DNA of 29,152 bases, from contig JAEYUL010000016.1 in the NCBI GenBank assembly GCA_023432565.1, forward strand, positions 1-29,152, read 5' to 3'. Below are positions 15,327-22,757 of the stretch, one piece after another; positions within the stretch are counted from its first letter, which is position 1; each line of letters opens with the position of its first letter. Position numbers and translations under genes: made by a program. The notes under the pieces were generated by a model, which was not told the origin of the DNA, searched no databases, and saw nothing but the letters and a program-made list of their open reading frames with translations. Source of the stretch: Actinomycetes bacterium. Its GTDB lineage: Bacteria > Actinomycetota > Actinomycetes > Actinomycetales > Cellulomonadaceae.

Positions 15327-17300
15327 TCAGCGGGTGAGGGTGCGCAGGACCTCCTCGGCACGGTCGTCCCGACCGGCGGCGCGCAGCGTGGCGACGAGCG
15401 CCGACGCAGCATCGCCACGCGGGCCCCTCTGACGCGCGATGCCGAAGCCCTCGACCGCGGACTCCAGGTTCCAGATCGCGTCGTCCACGTTGCCCAGGGA
15501 GTCGTACAGCCGGCCCGCGAGCCAGAACGCGTGCGCGGCGTCCGCGACCGCGCCGACCCCGGCATACGCCTCGGCTGCGCGGACGGCCCGTCTCGCGGAG
15601 TCGGCAGCGTGGTGCGGCCCGGCGGATGCGAGCACGCGGGCAGCGGTGTCGTCGAGGTCGGCCCGCGCGCGGGTGCGGACCGCGGCGACGCGCGTGGCGA
15701 GCTCGGCTCCTGCGGCATTCGCCGAGGCGTCGGCGCCGTCGCGCTGCCCGTCGGAGTCGCCGAGGTCGGCGAGCAGGCCGTCCACCGCCGCGAGCACGCC
15801 GTCGATGTCTCCCGTGGCCACCGCGACGGGGGCCCAGGCGACGACGACCGGCACGACGTCGTGCGCAGGCACGCCGCCCGCGCGCATGCGCGCGACCGCG
15901 CCGGGGTACGCCGCGGCAGCGCCGTCCTCGTCGCCGACCTCCTGCGCGCAACGCGCGGCCTCGGCGGTTGCCAGACCCGCGTCGCCCAGGCGCCCCTCGG
16001 ACTGCGCCAGCTCCGCCGCCTCGAGCCACGCGCGCGCCGCCGCGACGAGGTCGCCCTCGCGCACGAGCTGCTCCGCACGGACGGCAGGAGACTGCGAGGT
16101 CCCTGCCCCGGAGCGGTCCGCGTCCGGTCCGGAGCCGGCGTCGGACCCGAGGGCGACACCCCCCGAGGCGGCCTCGGGTCGGCGCCCCACCGAGCCTGCG
16201 GGGATCACCTCGAGGTCGAGCGTCACCTCCGCGGGCCGGGCGTCGCGTGCGCCGGCGAGCAGGCTCGCGAAGCGGTCGGTCCCGTTGCGCGCGTCGAACG
16301 CCGCGGCGAGCTCGCCGGCCTGTGCGAGCGCCCACGCGTGCAGCGACGCGACGTCACTCACCGGAACGCCGTCGAGCGCGACGGGCTCCTGGGCGTGCGA
16401 GCTCAGGAGGGCGGCGGTGCCCGAGACCACGTGCAGCAGGAAGTAGAACCGGTCGGCGGGGGTGTCGGCGGCGAGGAGCAGTCGGGCGTCGGTGCTCAGG
16501 GCCCGCAGGGCGCGCACCGGCTGGCCGCCGCGTGCCAGCAGCTCGAACCGCTCACCGCGTGCTCCGGCCATGTCGGAGCTGGACTGCGCCAGCGCTGCCA
16601 CGGCCTTCCGGTGCGCACGCACGGCGTCGTCGGCCCGGCCCGCGTCGAGGTAGGCGAGCGCGAGGGTCGAGAGCATGTCCGCCGGCTCGGTCGCGCAGGA
16701 CACGCCGCTCGCGACGGTCTCCTCGGTGAGCCGGATGCCCTCGTCGACGTCGCCGCGAGCGATCAGGTACGCGGCACGGTCGCCCGGGTCGCACGCCTCG
16801 CACTGCGAGTACTCGTCCCGCGGCGTGCGTACCCACTCGTCGAACAACGCGTCGGCGTCCGCGGCCCCCCTCGCCCGCGCCCAGGAGAACTTCTCCCGCG
16901 CGACGGCGTCACGGCCCAGCCCCGCGAGCGCGTAGCGACGCTCCATGTCCTGGAGCGTCGCGTCGATCTGCGTCGCGGGGATGTTCGGGAAGTCCGAGAG
17001 GTGCCCGACCATCCACTTGAACGACCAGAACAGCGAGTGCAGGTCGCTCGCGTCGACGTGCTCGGGGTGCTCGTCGTACCAGCGCACCGCCTTCGTGAAC
17101 GGCAGGTAGGCGCGGTCGACCTCGCCGTTCCACACGAGCGACTCGACGAGCACGAGCAGCGCGAACGAGCGTGCGCCGTCGGGACCTTCCGCCTCCACGA
17201 GGCGAACCTGCTGCTCAGCGGCCTGCGTCCGGGCGATGCCGTACGGCATGGACCGCACCTGCATGATCTCGCGGTTCGCCTCGTCCAGCGAGCGGGTCAC
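15327..17300 (-). CDS. Large helical-repeat (TPR-like) protein of unknown function
   Basis: This 657-residue soluble protein is almost all alpha-helical. Repeated helix pairs with the TPR-like spacing A--L--G--DAA--A are seen throughout, for example AYLDAGRADDAVRAHRKAVAAL near 215-235, AQSEGRLGDAGLATAEAARCA near 445 and a C-terminal set ending GNVDDAIWNLESAVEGF. A Pro/Gly/Ser-rich linker near 385-410 divides an N-terminal and a C-terminal half. A CEACDPGDRA motif near 167-176 has a CxxC pair. It has no signal or membrane segment. The GTG at 17300 overlaps the upstream HSP90 stop as GTGTGA, so the genes are co-translated. Such proteins commonly act as scaffolds or co-chaperones; here it probably works with the HSP90-like ATPase, but no family name can be given. 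Confidence 0.85.
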   Translation of the reverse strand: MTRSLDEANREIMQVRSMPYGIARTQAAEQQVRLVEAEGPDGARSFALLVLVESLVWNGEVDRAYLPFTKAVRWYDEHPEHVDASDLHSLFWSFKWMVGHLSDFPNIPATQIDATLQDMERRYALAGLGRDAVAREKFSWARARGAADADALFDEWVRTPRDEYSQCEACDPGDRAAYLIARGDVDEGIRLTEETVASGVSCATEPADMLSTLALAYLDAGRADDAVRAHRKAVAALAQSSSDMAGARGERFELLARGGQPVRALRALSTDARLLLAADTPADRFYFLLHVVSGTAALLSSHAQEPVALDGVPVSDVASLHAWALAQAGELAAAFDARNGTDRFASLLAGARDARPAEVTLDLEVIPAGSVGRRPEAASGGVALGSDAGSGPDADRSGAGTSQSPAVRAEQLVREGDLVAAARAWLEAAELAQSEGRLGDAGLATAEAARCAQEVGDEDGAAAAYPGAVARMRAGGVPAHDVVPVVVAWAPVAVATGDIDGVLAAVDGLLADLGDSDGQRDGADASANAAGAELATRVAAVRTRARADLDDTAARVLASAGPHHAADSARRAVRAAEAYAGVGAVADAAHAFWLAGRLYDSLGNVDDAIWNLESAVEGFGIARQRGPRGDAASALVATLRAAGRDDRAEEVLRTLTR

Positions 17301-19168
17301 ACGTCCTCCTGCGTCTCGTCGCGCACCTGCCCGCCGGTGAGCCCGGCCTCGAGCAGGACGCTCATGGCGTCGTTCATCAGCACGGCCTCGCGTGCGCGCA
17401 GCGGCTCGCCCGCCAGCAGCACGGCCGTGACGTACAGGGACCGCACGCCGGCGGCGAGCACCCTGGCGGCGGGGTCCGCCGCGAGCAGTCGCCGCACGGT
17501 GGGGTTGGCGTCGTTCACGACGAGGCGCCGGCCGGGCTCTGCGCTGTCACCGGCCATGCCGGACAGGACGCCGCCCCACAGGTCCTGCTCCGCGGCGAGC
17601 ACCTCGCGCACGTCGCTGCGGTACTCGCCGTCGCGGTCCTGCAAGAGCACCGCGGGGACCTCGCTCGGCTCGAACGTGCGCAGGACGATCTCGCAGTCCA
17701 GCGGCTGCACGACGGCTTGTGCCGCGCGCAGCTGGTCCAGCACCTCGAGCTCGCGGTGCGGGTCGACGGGAGTGAGCACCTGCGCGACGTCACCGGACTG
17801 CAGCTCGCGCACCCGCCAGCCGGGCCGACGCGCGAGCCGCGAGAGCAGCTCCGCGTCGTACACGTAGCCGGCGTTGACCACGGGCATCCCCTGCGCGCGC
17901 GCCACGGGTGCGACGCGCCGGAAGTCCTCGACCCGGGAGGTGAACAGCACCTCTGCGTGGTCGTCGCGGACCTGCGCGAGCGTGCGTGAGCCGTCGGTCG
18001 TCTCGAACGGCAGGACCTGCGCCGCAAGGTCGAGCACCTCGTCGTCCGAGACGGCCAGCGAACGCAGCGCGAGGTGGTGCGTCGAGACGACTGCCCGGCT
18101 CGTCGCCGACGACGACCCGAGGGTCGCGACGGTCCACGCACGCACCTGCGCGGCGAGCACTTCCTGCGTGGCGAGCAGCGCCTCGTCGGTGTAGAGCTGC
18201 TCGCGCGAGGCGGTGGGGCGCAGCACGCTCGTGTCGACGACGCAGCGCACGAAGAACGCCCACTCGGGCAGCAGGTCGTCGACGTGCGCGCCCAGCAGCA
18301 TGCGCTTGAGGTAGACGCGGTGCCGGCTGCCCGCACCCGGCGGGACGGCCGTCGGCAGCACGAACGCAACGCCCGACAACCCGGCGAGCGGGACGTCGAG
18401 GTCGATGTGCGCGAGCGGCGTGAAGCCGAGCGTGCGTTCGCAGTAGCGCGCGAGCTCGGCGGCACGCGCCGCCTCGTCGGGGTACGTGGCACGCCAGGGC
18501 AGAGTCGGTTCGCTGACCCGCCGCCACGCCGTCCCCGAGCCGTCGGGCAAGGGGACCTCGACCGACACGTCGACGGGCAGCAGTCCGCCGAACTCCTGCG
18601 CGAGCGCGACGACCGTCTCCACGGCGAGCCAGTGCTCGGCGTCCCGACGCGGCTGCAGCCGCACCGTGCTGCCCACAGGCACGTCCGCGTCCACCGGCAG
18701 CACCGACAGGTCGTACCTGCCGTCGGCATACCCGACCCAGCGCACGGGCGGTGCCTGCGGCTCGACCGCGGACCGCGAGACGAGCTCGATCTCGTCGGCC
18801 ACCATGAACGCCGAGAGCAGCCCGATCCCGAACTGCCCGAGGAACTCCTCGCGGCCCAGCCCGAGGTCCAGGTCGCGCTTCGAGGACCGGCCGACGGTCG
18901 CGAGCAGCTCACGCGCCTGCTCGGCGGTCAGCCCGATGCCCGTGTCGGAGACCTCGAGGCCGCCGTCCTCGCGTGGCCGCAGCCGCACGCGCCCCGGTGC
19001 ACCCGGGTCGTGCGCACGGCGGGCGGTGATCGCGTCGACGCCGTTCTGCAGCAGCTCGCGCACGTAGACGCGCGGGCCCGAGTACAGGTGCCGCGCGAGC
19101 AGGTCGACGACCCCGCGCAGGTCGACCTGGAAGGCCTGACCCGCCGCGGTGGGATCCGGCGCGCTCAG
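17297..19168 (-). CDS. HSP90-family (HtpG-like) ATPase chaperone, apparently CTG start
   Basis: The 623-residue protein begins MSAPDPTAAGQAFQVDLRG if started at CTG. GHKL ATP-site motifs are conserved: YVRELLQNGVDA (35-46), DTGIGL (75-80) and GQFGIGLLSAF (111-121). The middle-domain catalytic arginine region is RCVVDTSVLRPTASREQLY, equivalent to the RG-DS---LNVSRE of HtpG. The C-terminal region is divergent from HtpG. HSP90s fold client proteins with ATP. No ATG, GTG or TTG lies in frame between the upstream stop region and the conserved N-terminus. CTG at 19168 overlaps the YbjN-like stop as CTGA and has AGGAG (19181-19177) 8 nt upstream, so it is the likely start. The 3' end overlaps the next gene by 4 nt. 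Confidence 0.88.
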   Translation of the reverse strand: MSAPDPTAAGQAFQVDLRGVVDLLARHLYSGPRVYVRELLQNGVDAITARRAHDPGAPGRVRLRPREDGGLEVSDTGIGLTAEQARELLATVGRSSKRDLDLGLGREEFLGQFGIGLLSAFMVADEIELVSRSAVEPQAPPVRWVGYADGRYDLSVLPVDADVPVGSTVRLQPRRDAEHWLAVETVVALAQEFGGLLPVDVSVEVPLPDGSGTAWRRVSEPTLPWRATYPDEAARAAELARYCERTLGFTPLAHIDLDVPLAGLSGVAFVLPTAVPPGAGSRHRVYLKRMLLGAHVDDLLPEWAFFVRCVVDTSVLRPTASREQLYTDEALLATQEVLAAQVRAWTVATLGSSSATSRAVVSTHHLALRSLAVSDDEVLDLAAQVLPFETTDGSRTLAQVRDDHAEVLFTSRVEDFRRVAPVARAQGMPVVNAGYVYDAELLSRLARRPGWRVRELQSGDVAQVLTPVDPHRELEVLDQLRAAQAVVQPLDCEIVLRTFEPSEVPAVLLQDRDGEYRSDVREVLAAEQDLWGGVLSGMAGDSAEPGRRLVVNDANPTVRRLLAADPAARVLAAGVRSLYVTAVLLAGEPLRAREAVLMNDAMSVLLEAGLTGGQVRDETQEDV

Positions 19169-19656
19169 GCCCGCTGCTCCTGCTCGGCCTTGGCCGCGGC
19201 GGCCTCCTGCGGGTACTGCTCGTCGAGGTACTCGAACAGCTGCAGGCCCGTCGCGATGCTGCAGGCGAGCTGCAGGTCGATCTGCTGGTCGGTCACGCCG
19301 TGCTCGTAGTCCACGGTGTGCTCGGCGTAGACACCGACCACGTCGTCCTCGTCGCGGACGTAGCCCTTGGGCCACAGCCGCGTCGCGTTCCACTCGTTCA
19401 CCAGCCGGGTCACCGCGTCGAGCTGGTCGATCCCCACCTTGCGGTTCCACCGGCCACGCGCCTGCAGGTACTCGCTGCGCTGACCGAGGACGAAGAAGTA
19501 GAACAGGTGACCGTCCCAGTAGCCACCGATGTCGCCGTCGTCGTCCAGCCCGTAGCTCATGTCACGCGCGTCGAGACAGGCCGTCACGCGCTCCTTGCTC
19601 AGCGGCTCGAGCGCCGACTGCTCCGGCTGCGACGCGTCCTTGGTGAAGAAACCCAT
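19165..19656 (-). CDS. YbjN-domain protein
   Basis: This 163-residue soluble protein has a YbjN-like fold (T3SS-chaperone-like): ALEPLSKERVTACLDARDMSYGLDDDGDIGGYWDGHLFYFFVLG then RGRWNRKVGIDQLDAVTRLVNEWNATRLWPKGYV and a helical end, LDEQYPQEAAAAKAEQEQRA. YbjN proteins resemble secretion chaperones; none has a defined enzymatic role. It is the first gene of a three-gene operon with the HSP90-like ATPase and the helical-repeat protein, and its stop codon overlaps the HSP90 start. The ATG at 19656 follows GGGAG by 4 nt. A TAGGCT hexamer at 19727-19722 on this strand is a plausible -10, 65 nt upstream. It may deliver clients or assemble with the HSP90 partner; that is inference. Confidence 0.87.
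   Translation of the reverse strand: MGFFTKDASQPEQSALEPLSKERVTACLDARDMSYGLDDDGDIGGYWDGHLFYFFVLGQRSEYLQARGRWNRKVGIDQLDAVTRLVNEWNATRLWPKGYVRDEDDVVGVYAEHTVDYEHGVTDQQIDLQLACSIATGLQLFEYLDEQYPQEAAAAKAEQEQRA
19169..19181 (-). promoter_or_regulatory. Shine-Dalgarno site for the CTG start of the HSP90-like gene
   Basis: AGGAG (19181-19177) lies 8 nt before CTG (19168-19166), inside the last codons of the YbjN-like gene. This is optimal spacing and the main reason to place the start there; the CTG also overlaps the preceding stop TGA. Confidence 0.6.
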
Positions 19657-19721
19657 GATCTCCCTCAGTCAGCTGATCGGGCGGGGGCGGACCGGACCCG
19701 GGCCCCTCAGCCCGACCACCG

Positions 19722-19727
19722 AGCCTA
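19722..19727 (-). promoter_or_regulatory. Candidate -10 of the YbjN-HSP90-repeat operon
   Basis: TAGGCT reads on the minus strand from 19727 to 19722, about 65 nt before the YbjN-like ATG. The leader contains a GGGAG ribosome site. The hexamer is the same as that of dedA. No -35 is obvious. Confidence 0.45.
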
Positions 19728-19846
19728 GACACTCGGACGGACATCCCGGGGCGAAACGAGGTGACGAGCTCGTCCACATCGGTGGGAGGAACCGGGCCGT
19801 CCCGGTGCGGGGACGCCAGCCGCTGCAGCAATGGCGGAGCCGGCTC

Positions 19847-20362
19847 TCAGCGTGCGATCCGCCAGACCAGCTCGTGGCCGTGCGGCTCGGCGAAACCGAG
19901 GTCCGCGTACAGCCCGACGCCCTCCGGCGTGGCGGACAGACCGACGCGCGTCACCTCGGTCTCGTCGTGGAACCAGCGCATCAGCGCGACGACGCACGCG
20001 CGTGCGTAGCCCTGACGGCGCGCCTCGGGCTCGGTCGACACGTTGAACACGTGCCCCCGCCGGCCGCTGGGGTTCCACGGCTCGGGCGCGTGCTCCTGGA
20101 AGTCCCCGACGGCGCACGCGACCGGCCCCACCGTGCCGTCCGGGAGCTCGCCGTCGACGACGAACGCGACGACGCGCGCGGGCTCGGCCAACCGCTGCGC
20201 GAACCAGCGGGTGCACGTCACCTGCCAGTCCGGCTCGTCGGCCCTGGGCACGCCCATCGCCTGCAGCATCGTGCGACGCAGCCGGGTGAGTGCCGCGGCG
20301 TCGTCGACGCCGGCGCGCCGCACGGGCACCCCGGCAGAGCTCGGCACGGGCGAGACGGGCAT
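19847..20362 (-). CDS. GNAT-family N-acetyltransferase
   Basis: This 171-residue protein has the GNAT fold. RRAGVDDAAALTRLRRTML is the first helix region. VFNVSTEPEARRQGYARACVVALMRW carries the acetyl-CoA loop RRQGYA (115-120), followed by the usual C-terminal pattern VGLSATPEGVGLYADLGF. It transfers an acetyl group from acetyl-CoA to an amine; the substrate is unknown. There is an internal acidic/aromatic HAPEPWNPSGRRG loop. It is cytoplasmic. The ATG at 20362 has GAGAGGACC upstream, and TAGCCT (20395-20390) is a possible -10. It lies downstream of trmL on the same strand with 67 nt between them, room enough for its own promoter. Confidence 0.9.
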   Translation of the reverse strand: MPVSPVPSSAGVPVRRAGVDDAAALTRLRRTMLQAMGVPRADEPDWQVTCTRWFAQRLAEPARVVAFVVDGELPDGTVGPVACAVGDFQEHAPEPWNPSGRRGHVFNVSTEPEARRQGYARACVVALMRWFHDETEVTRVGLSATPEGVGLYADLGFAEPHGHELVWRIAR

Positions 20363-20389
20363 GCGCGGTCCTCTCGTCAGGGTGCCCGC

Positions 20390-20395
20390 AGGCTA
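20390..20395 (-). promoter_or_regulatory. Candidate -10 of the GNAT gene
   Basis: TAGCCT on the minus strand (20395-20390) lies 27 nt before the ATG at 20362 with a GAGAGGACC ribosome site between. It matches the pyrE hexamer exactly but with a leader. Confidence 0.4.
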
Positions 20396-20429
20396 ACGGG
20401 GCCGTGCACCGCCAGGTCGAGGCGTCTCG

Positions 20430-20891
20430 TCACACCCCGCCCGGGAAGCCGAGCTGGCGCCACGCCTCGTACGTCGCCACCGCCGCGGCGTTCGTGAGGT
20501 TCATGGAGCGACGTCCGGCCAGCATCGGGATGCGCACCTGCTCGACGACGCGCGGGTGCGCGAGCACCTCGGGGGGCAGCCCCGTGGGCTCCGGCCCGAA
20601 CAGCAGCACGTCGTCGTCGCGGTACTCGACGTCCGTGTACCGACGGGTCGCGCTCGTCGTGAACGCGAGGACCCGTCCGGGCACGGCGGACAGCAGCGCC
20701 TCGAGGTCGGGGTGCACGACGACGTGGGCGAGGTCGTGGTAGTCGAGCCCCGCACGCCGCAGCTTCGCCTCGCTCAGGTCGAAGCCCAACGGCTCGACGA
20801 GATGCAGCGTCGATCCCGTCCCCGCAGCCAGCCTGATGGCGCTTCCGGTGTTGCCCGGGATGCGCGGCTCGAAGTAGACCAGGTGAAGCAC
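20430..20891 (-). CDS. trmL: tRNA (cytidine/uridine-2'-O-)-methyltransferase TrmL
   Basis: This 153-residue SPOUT enzyme has TrmL length. It begins MLHLVYFEPRIPGNTGSAIR, the conserved N-terminal strand and NTG loop. LLFGPEPTGLP and IPMLAGRRSMNLTNAAAVATYEAWRQLG are the knot motifs that bind S-adenosylmethionine. TrmL methylates the ribose at the wobble position (34) of leucine tRNAs with C or cmnm5U, and usually works as a dimer. The GTG at 20891 is chosen because GAGGA (20903-20899) lies 7 nt upstream; the GTG at 20897 would be only 1 nt away. It is the second SpoU-family gene in the window; the first (5241-5882) has a different N-terminal domain and is not a copy. LacI diverges with 111 nt between the starts. 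Confidence 0.93.
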   Translation of the reverse strand: MLHLVYFEPRIPGNTGSAIRLAAGTGSTLHLVEPLGFDLSEAKLRRAGLDYHDLAHVVVHPDLEALLSAVPGRVLAFTTSATRRYTDVEYRDDDVLLFGPEPTGLPPEVLAHPRVVEQVRIPMLAGRRSMNLTNAAAVATYEAWRQLGFPGGV

Positions 20892-20971
20892 CGGCACATC
20901 CTCGCAGGCTCGGCCGGGCGCCTGTGGCCCGCGGTCCGCGAGCCACCCCCGAAGGTTTCGGTCCGCGGTGC

Positions 20972-20977
20972 TACCGT
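20972..20977 (+). promoter_or_regulatory. Candidate -10 of the LacI-family gene
   Basis: TACCGT in the context CTACCGTCGC lies 25 nt before the ATG at 21003. AGGAGG (20992-20997) then sits 5 nt before the start. The same hexamer precedes the SDR gene at 7855. Confidence 0.45.
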
Positions 20978-21002
20978 CGCCCCCGGGACACAGGAGGACC
21001 AC

Positions 21003-22115
21003 ATGACGACGACCGGGCAGGACGGCGTGCGCGCCGACGGGGACGTCGCCACGCTCACGCACGGCCAGGAGGACACGACGAGCCTGCCCGAGCCGTCCGG
21101 CGGCTCCGGGCGCGGTTCGCAGACGACGATCGCGGCGATCGCCGCGGAGGCCGGCGTCTCCGTGCCGACCGTCTCCAAGGTCCTCAACGGACGTGCCGAC
21201 GTGGCCGCTGCGACGCGTGCGCGCGTCGAGAAGGTCATCGAGCGTCACGGCTACCGACGCAGGCGCTCGTCGTCCGGCACAGGGTCCGGCCTGATCGAGC
21301 TCGTCTTCCACGAGCTCGACTCCCCGTGGGCGCTGCAGATCATCAAGGGCGTCGAGACGGTCGCCGGCCCCGCACGCGTCGGCGTGGTGCTGTCCGAGCT
21401 CGGCGGCGAGCACCGGCCGCCGCAGGAGTGGCTCGACGACGTGCTCGCGCGGCGTCCGCGCGGCGTGATCTTCGTGCTGTCCGAGCTCGACACCGCGCAG
21501 CAGGCGCAGCTCAAGAGCCGCTCGATCCCGTTCGTCGTGGTCGACACGGCCGGCGAGCAGCCGGCGGGCATCCCGGTCGTCGGGTCGCAGAACTGGGCCG
21601 GCGGCCTGGCCGCGACGCGGCACCTGCTGCAGCTCGGGCACCGCCGCATCGGTGTGATCTCCGGTGCACGGGACGTGCTGTGCTCCCGCGCGCGGGTCGA
21701 CGGGTACCGGTCCGCGCTGGACGAGGCCGGTCTGCCCTACGACGCCGAGCTCGTCCGATGGGGCAACTTCTTCGTGGACGGCGGCTACCAGCACGGGCAC
21801 GAGCTGCTCAGCCGCCCCGACCGCCCCACCGCCATCTTCGCCGGCGCCGACTTCCAGGCGCTCGGCGTCATCCGCGCGGCCCGCGAGCTCGGGCTGCGGG
21901 TCCCCGAGGACGTGTCGGTCGTCGGCTACGACGACCTGCCGGTCACCGAGTGGGTCCAGCCCGGGTTGACCACCGTGCGTCAGCCGCTCGCGGACATGGC
22001 CGCGACCGCGGCGCGCATGCTGCTGGAGATCGCCGGGGGCGCGCGGCCCGCGAACCTGCGGATCGACCTCGCCACCGAGCTCGTGGTCCGCAGCAGCACC
22101 GCAGCACCCGCCTGA
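21003..22115 (+). CDS. LacI-family transcriptional regulator (possible xylose/xylan type)
   Basis: This 370-residue DNA-binding repressor has a helix-turn-helix at about 41-87 (TTIAAIAAEAGVSVPTVSKVLNGRADVAAAT, then ARVEKVIERHGYR). A periplasmic-binding-type effector domain follows, with GLIELVFHELDSPWALQIIKGVE and the C-terminal PEDVSVVGYDDLPVTEWVQPGLTTVRQPL pattern. The GLI(E/D)LVF-ELDSPWA run resembles actinobacterial regulators of xylan and xylobiose genes, as I recall them. The N-terminus has about 40 extra disordered residues before the HTH, more than usual. The ATG at 21003 is secure (AGGAGG, 5 nt). No sugar transporter or hydrolase adjoins; gluconokinase converges downstream with a 39-nt gap. 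Targets may be distant. Confidence 0.92.
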   Translation: MTTTGQDGVRADGDVATLTHGQEDTTSLPEPSGGSGRGSQTTIAAIAAEAGVSVPTVSKVLNGRADVAAATRARVEKVIERHGYRRRRSSSGTGSGLIELVFHELDSPWALQIIKGVETVAGPARVGVVLSELGGEHRPPQEWLDDVLARRPRGVIFVLSELDTAQQAQLKSRSIPFVVVDTAGEQPAGIPVVGSQNWAGGLAATRHLLQLGHRRIGVISGARDVLCSRARVDGYRSALDEAGLPYDAELVRWGNFFVDGGYQHGHELLSRPDRPTAIFAGADFQALGVIRAARELGLRVPEDVSVVGYDDLPVTEWVQPGLTTVRQPLADMAATAARMLLEIAGGARPANLRIDLATELVVRSSTAAPA

Positions 22116-22154
22116 CGGCGCCGCGCCCGGCGGCCCGACCGCCTGCGGGCGACC

Positions 22155-22673
22155 TCAGCGCGGCTCGACGTGCGTCTCGAGCCCCAGCGCGGCGAGCGCC
22201 TGGTCGACGACCGCCTCCGGCGCGAGCCCGATCGGGACCTCCACACCGGCCTCGTCCGGCTGCAAGGGCTCGAGCGCCGCGAGCTGGGACGGCAGCAACG
22301 ACGCGGGCATGAAGTGGCCCGTCCGGCTCGCGATGCGTTCGCCGATGAGCGCCGGGTCGCCCGTCAGGTGCACGAACCGCACCTCGCCGGCCGCCGCCGC
22401 CAGGACGTCCCGGTAGGCGCGCCGCAGCGCCGAGCACGTGACCACGGTGTTCGTGCCTGCGGCGTCCATCTGCGACGTCCACCGCGCCATCTGCGCGAGC
22501 CACGGCGCGCGGTCGTCGTCGTCGAGCGGGATGCCGGCGGCCATCTTGGTGACGTTCGCCTCGGGGTGGAAGTCGTCCGCCTCCGCGAACGTCCACCCCA
22601 GGCGCCGTGCGAGGAGCACCGCGACCGTCGTCTTGCCCGAGCCCGCGACCCCCATCACCACCAGGTGCTGCAC
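22155..22673 (-). CDS. gntK: Gluconokinase
   Basis: This 172-residue kinase phosphorylates gluconate to 6-phosphogluconate, feeding the pentose phosphate pathway. Walker A is GVAGSGKT (8-15). ADDFHPEANVTKMAAGIPLDDDDRAPWL is the hallmark gluconate-binding region. VTCSALRRAYRDVL and RFVHLTGDPALIGERIASRTGHFMPASLL complete the family pattern. The GTG at 22673 is chosen because GGGAGG lies 6 nt upstream (22685-22680); a GTG at 22730 would add 19 unconserved residues and lacks such a site. Unlike many gntK loci there is no gluconate permease beside it. The LacI-family gene converges from the other side, which does not show that it regulates this gene. Confidence 0.95.
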   Translation of the reverse strand: MQHLVVMGVAGSGKTTVAVLLARRLGWTFAEADDFHPEANVTKMAAGIPLDDDDRAPWLAQMARWTSQMDAAGTNTVVTCSALRRAYRDVLAAAAGEVRFVHLTGDPALIGERIASRTGHFMPASLLPSQLAALEPLQPDEAGVEVPIGLAPEAVVDQALAALGLETHVEPR

Positions 22674-22757
22674 CGTCGTCCTCCCGTCGTCGTCAGGCGA
22701 GGGTTCCACACCGGGCGCCGGGGCCTCCACCTGGCACGGACCAGGTGGCGCCTCGGC

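Noticed and set aside
5241..20891. The two SpoU genes as duplicates
   Set aside because: They differ in length, N-terminal region and motif wording (GQESVGLS against GPEPTGLP), so they are distinct family members.
22673..22730. Longer gluconokinase starting at 22730
   Set aside because: The added residues are Pro/Asp-rich and the GGGAGG site fits the GTG at 22673.
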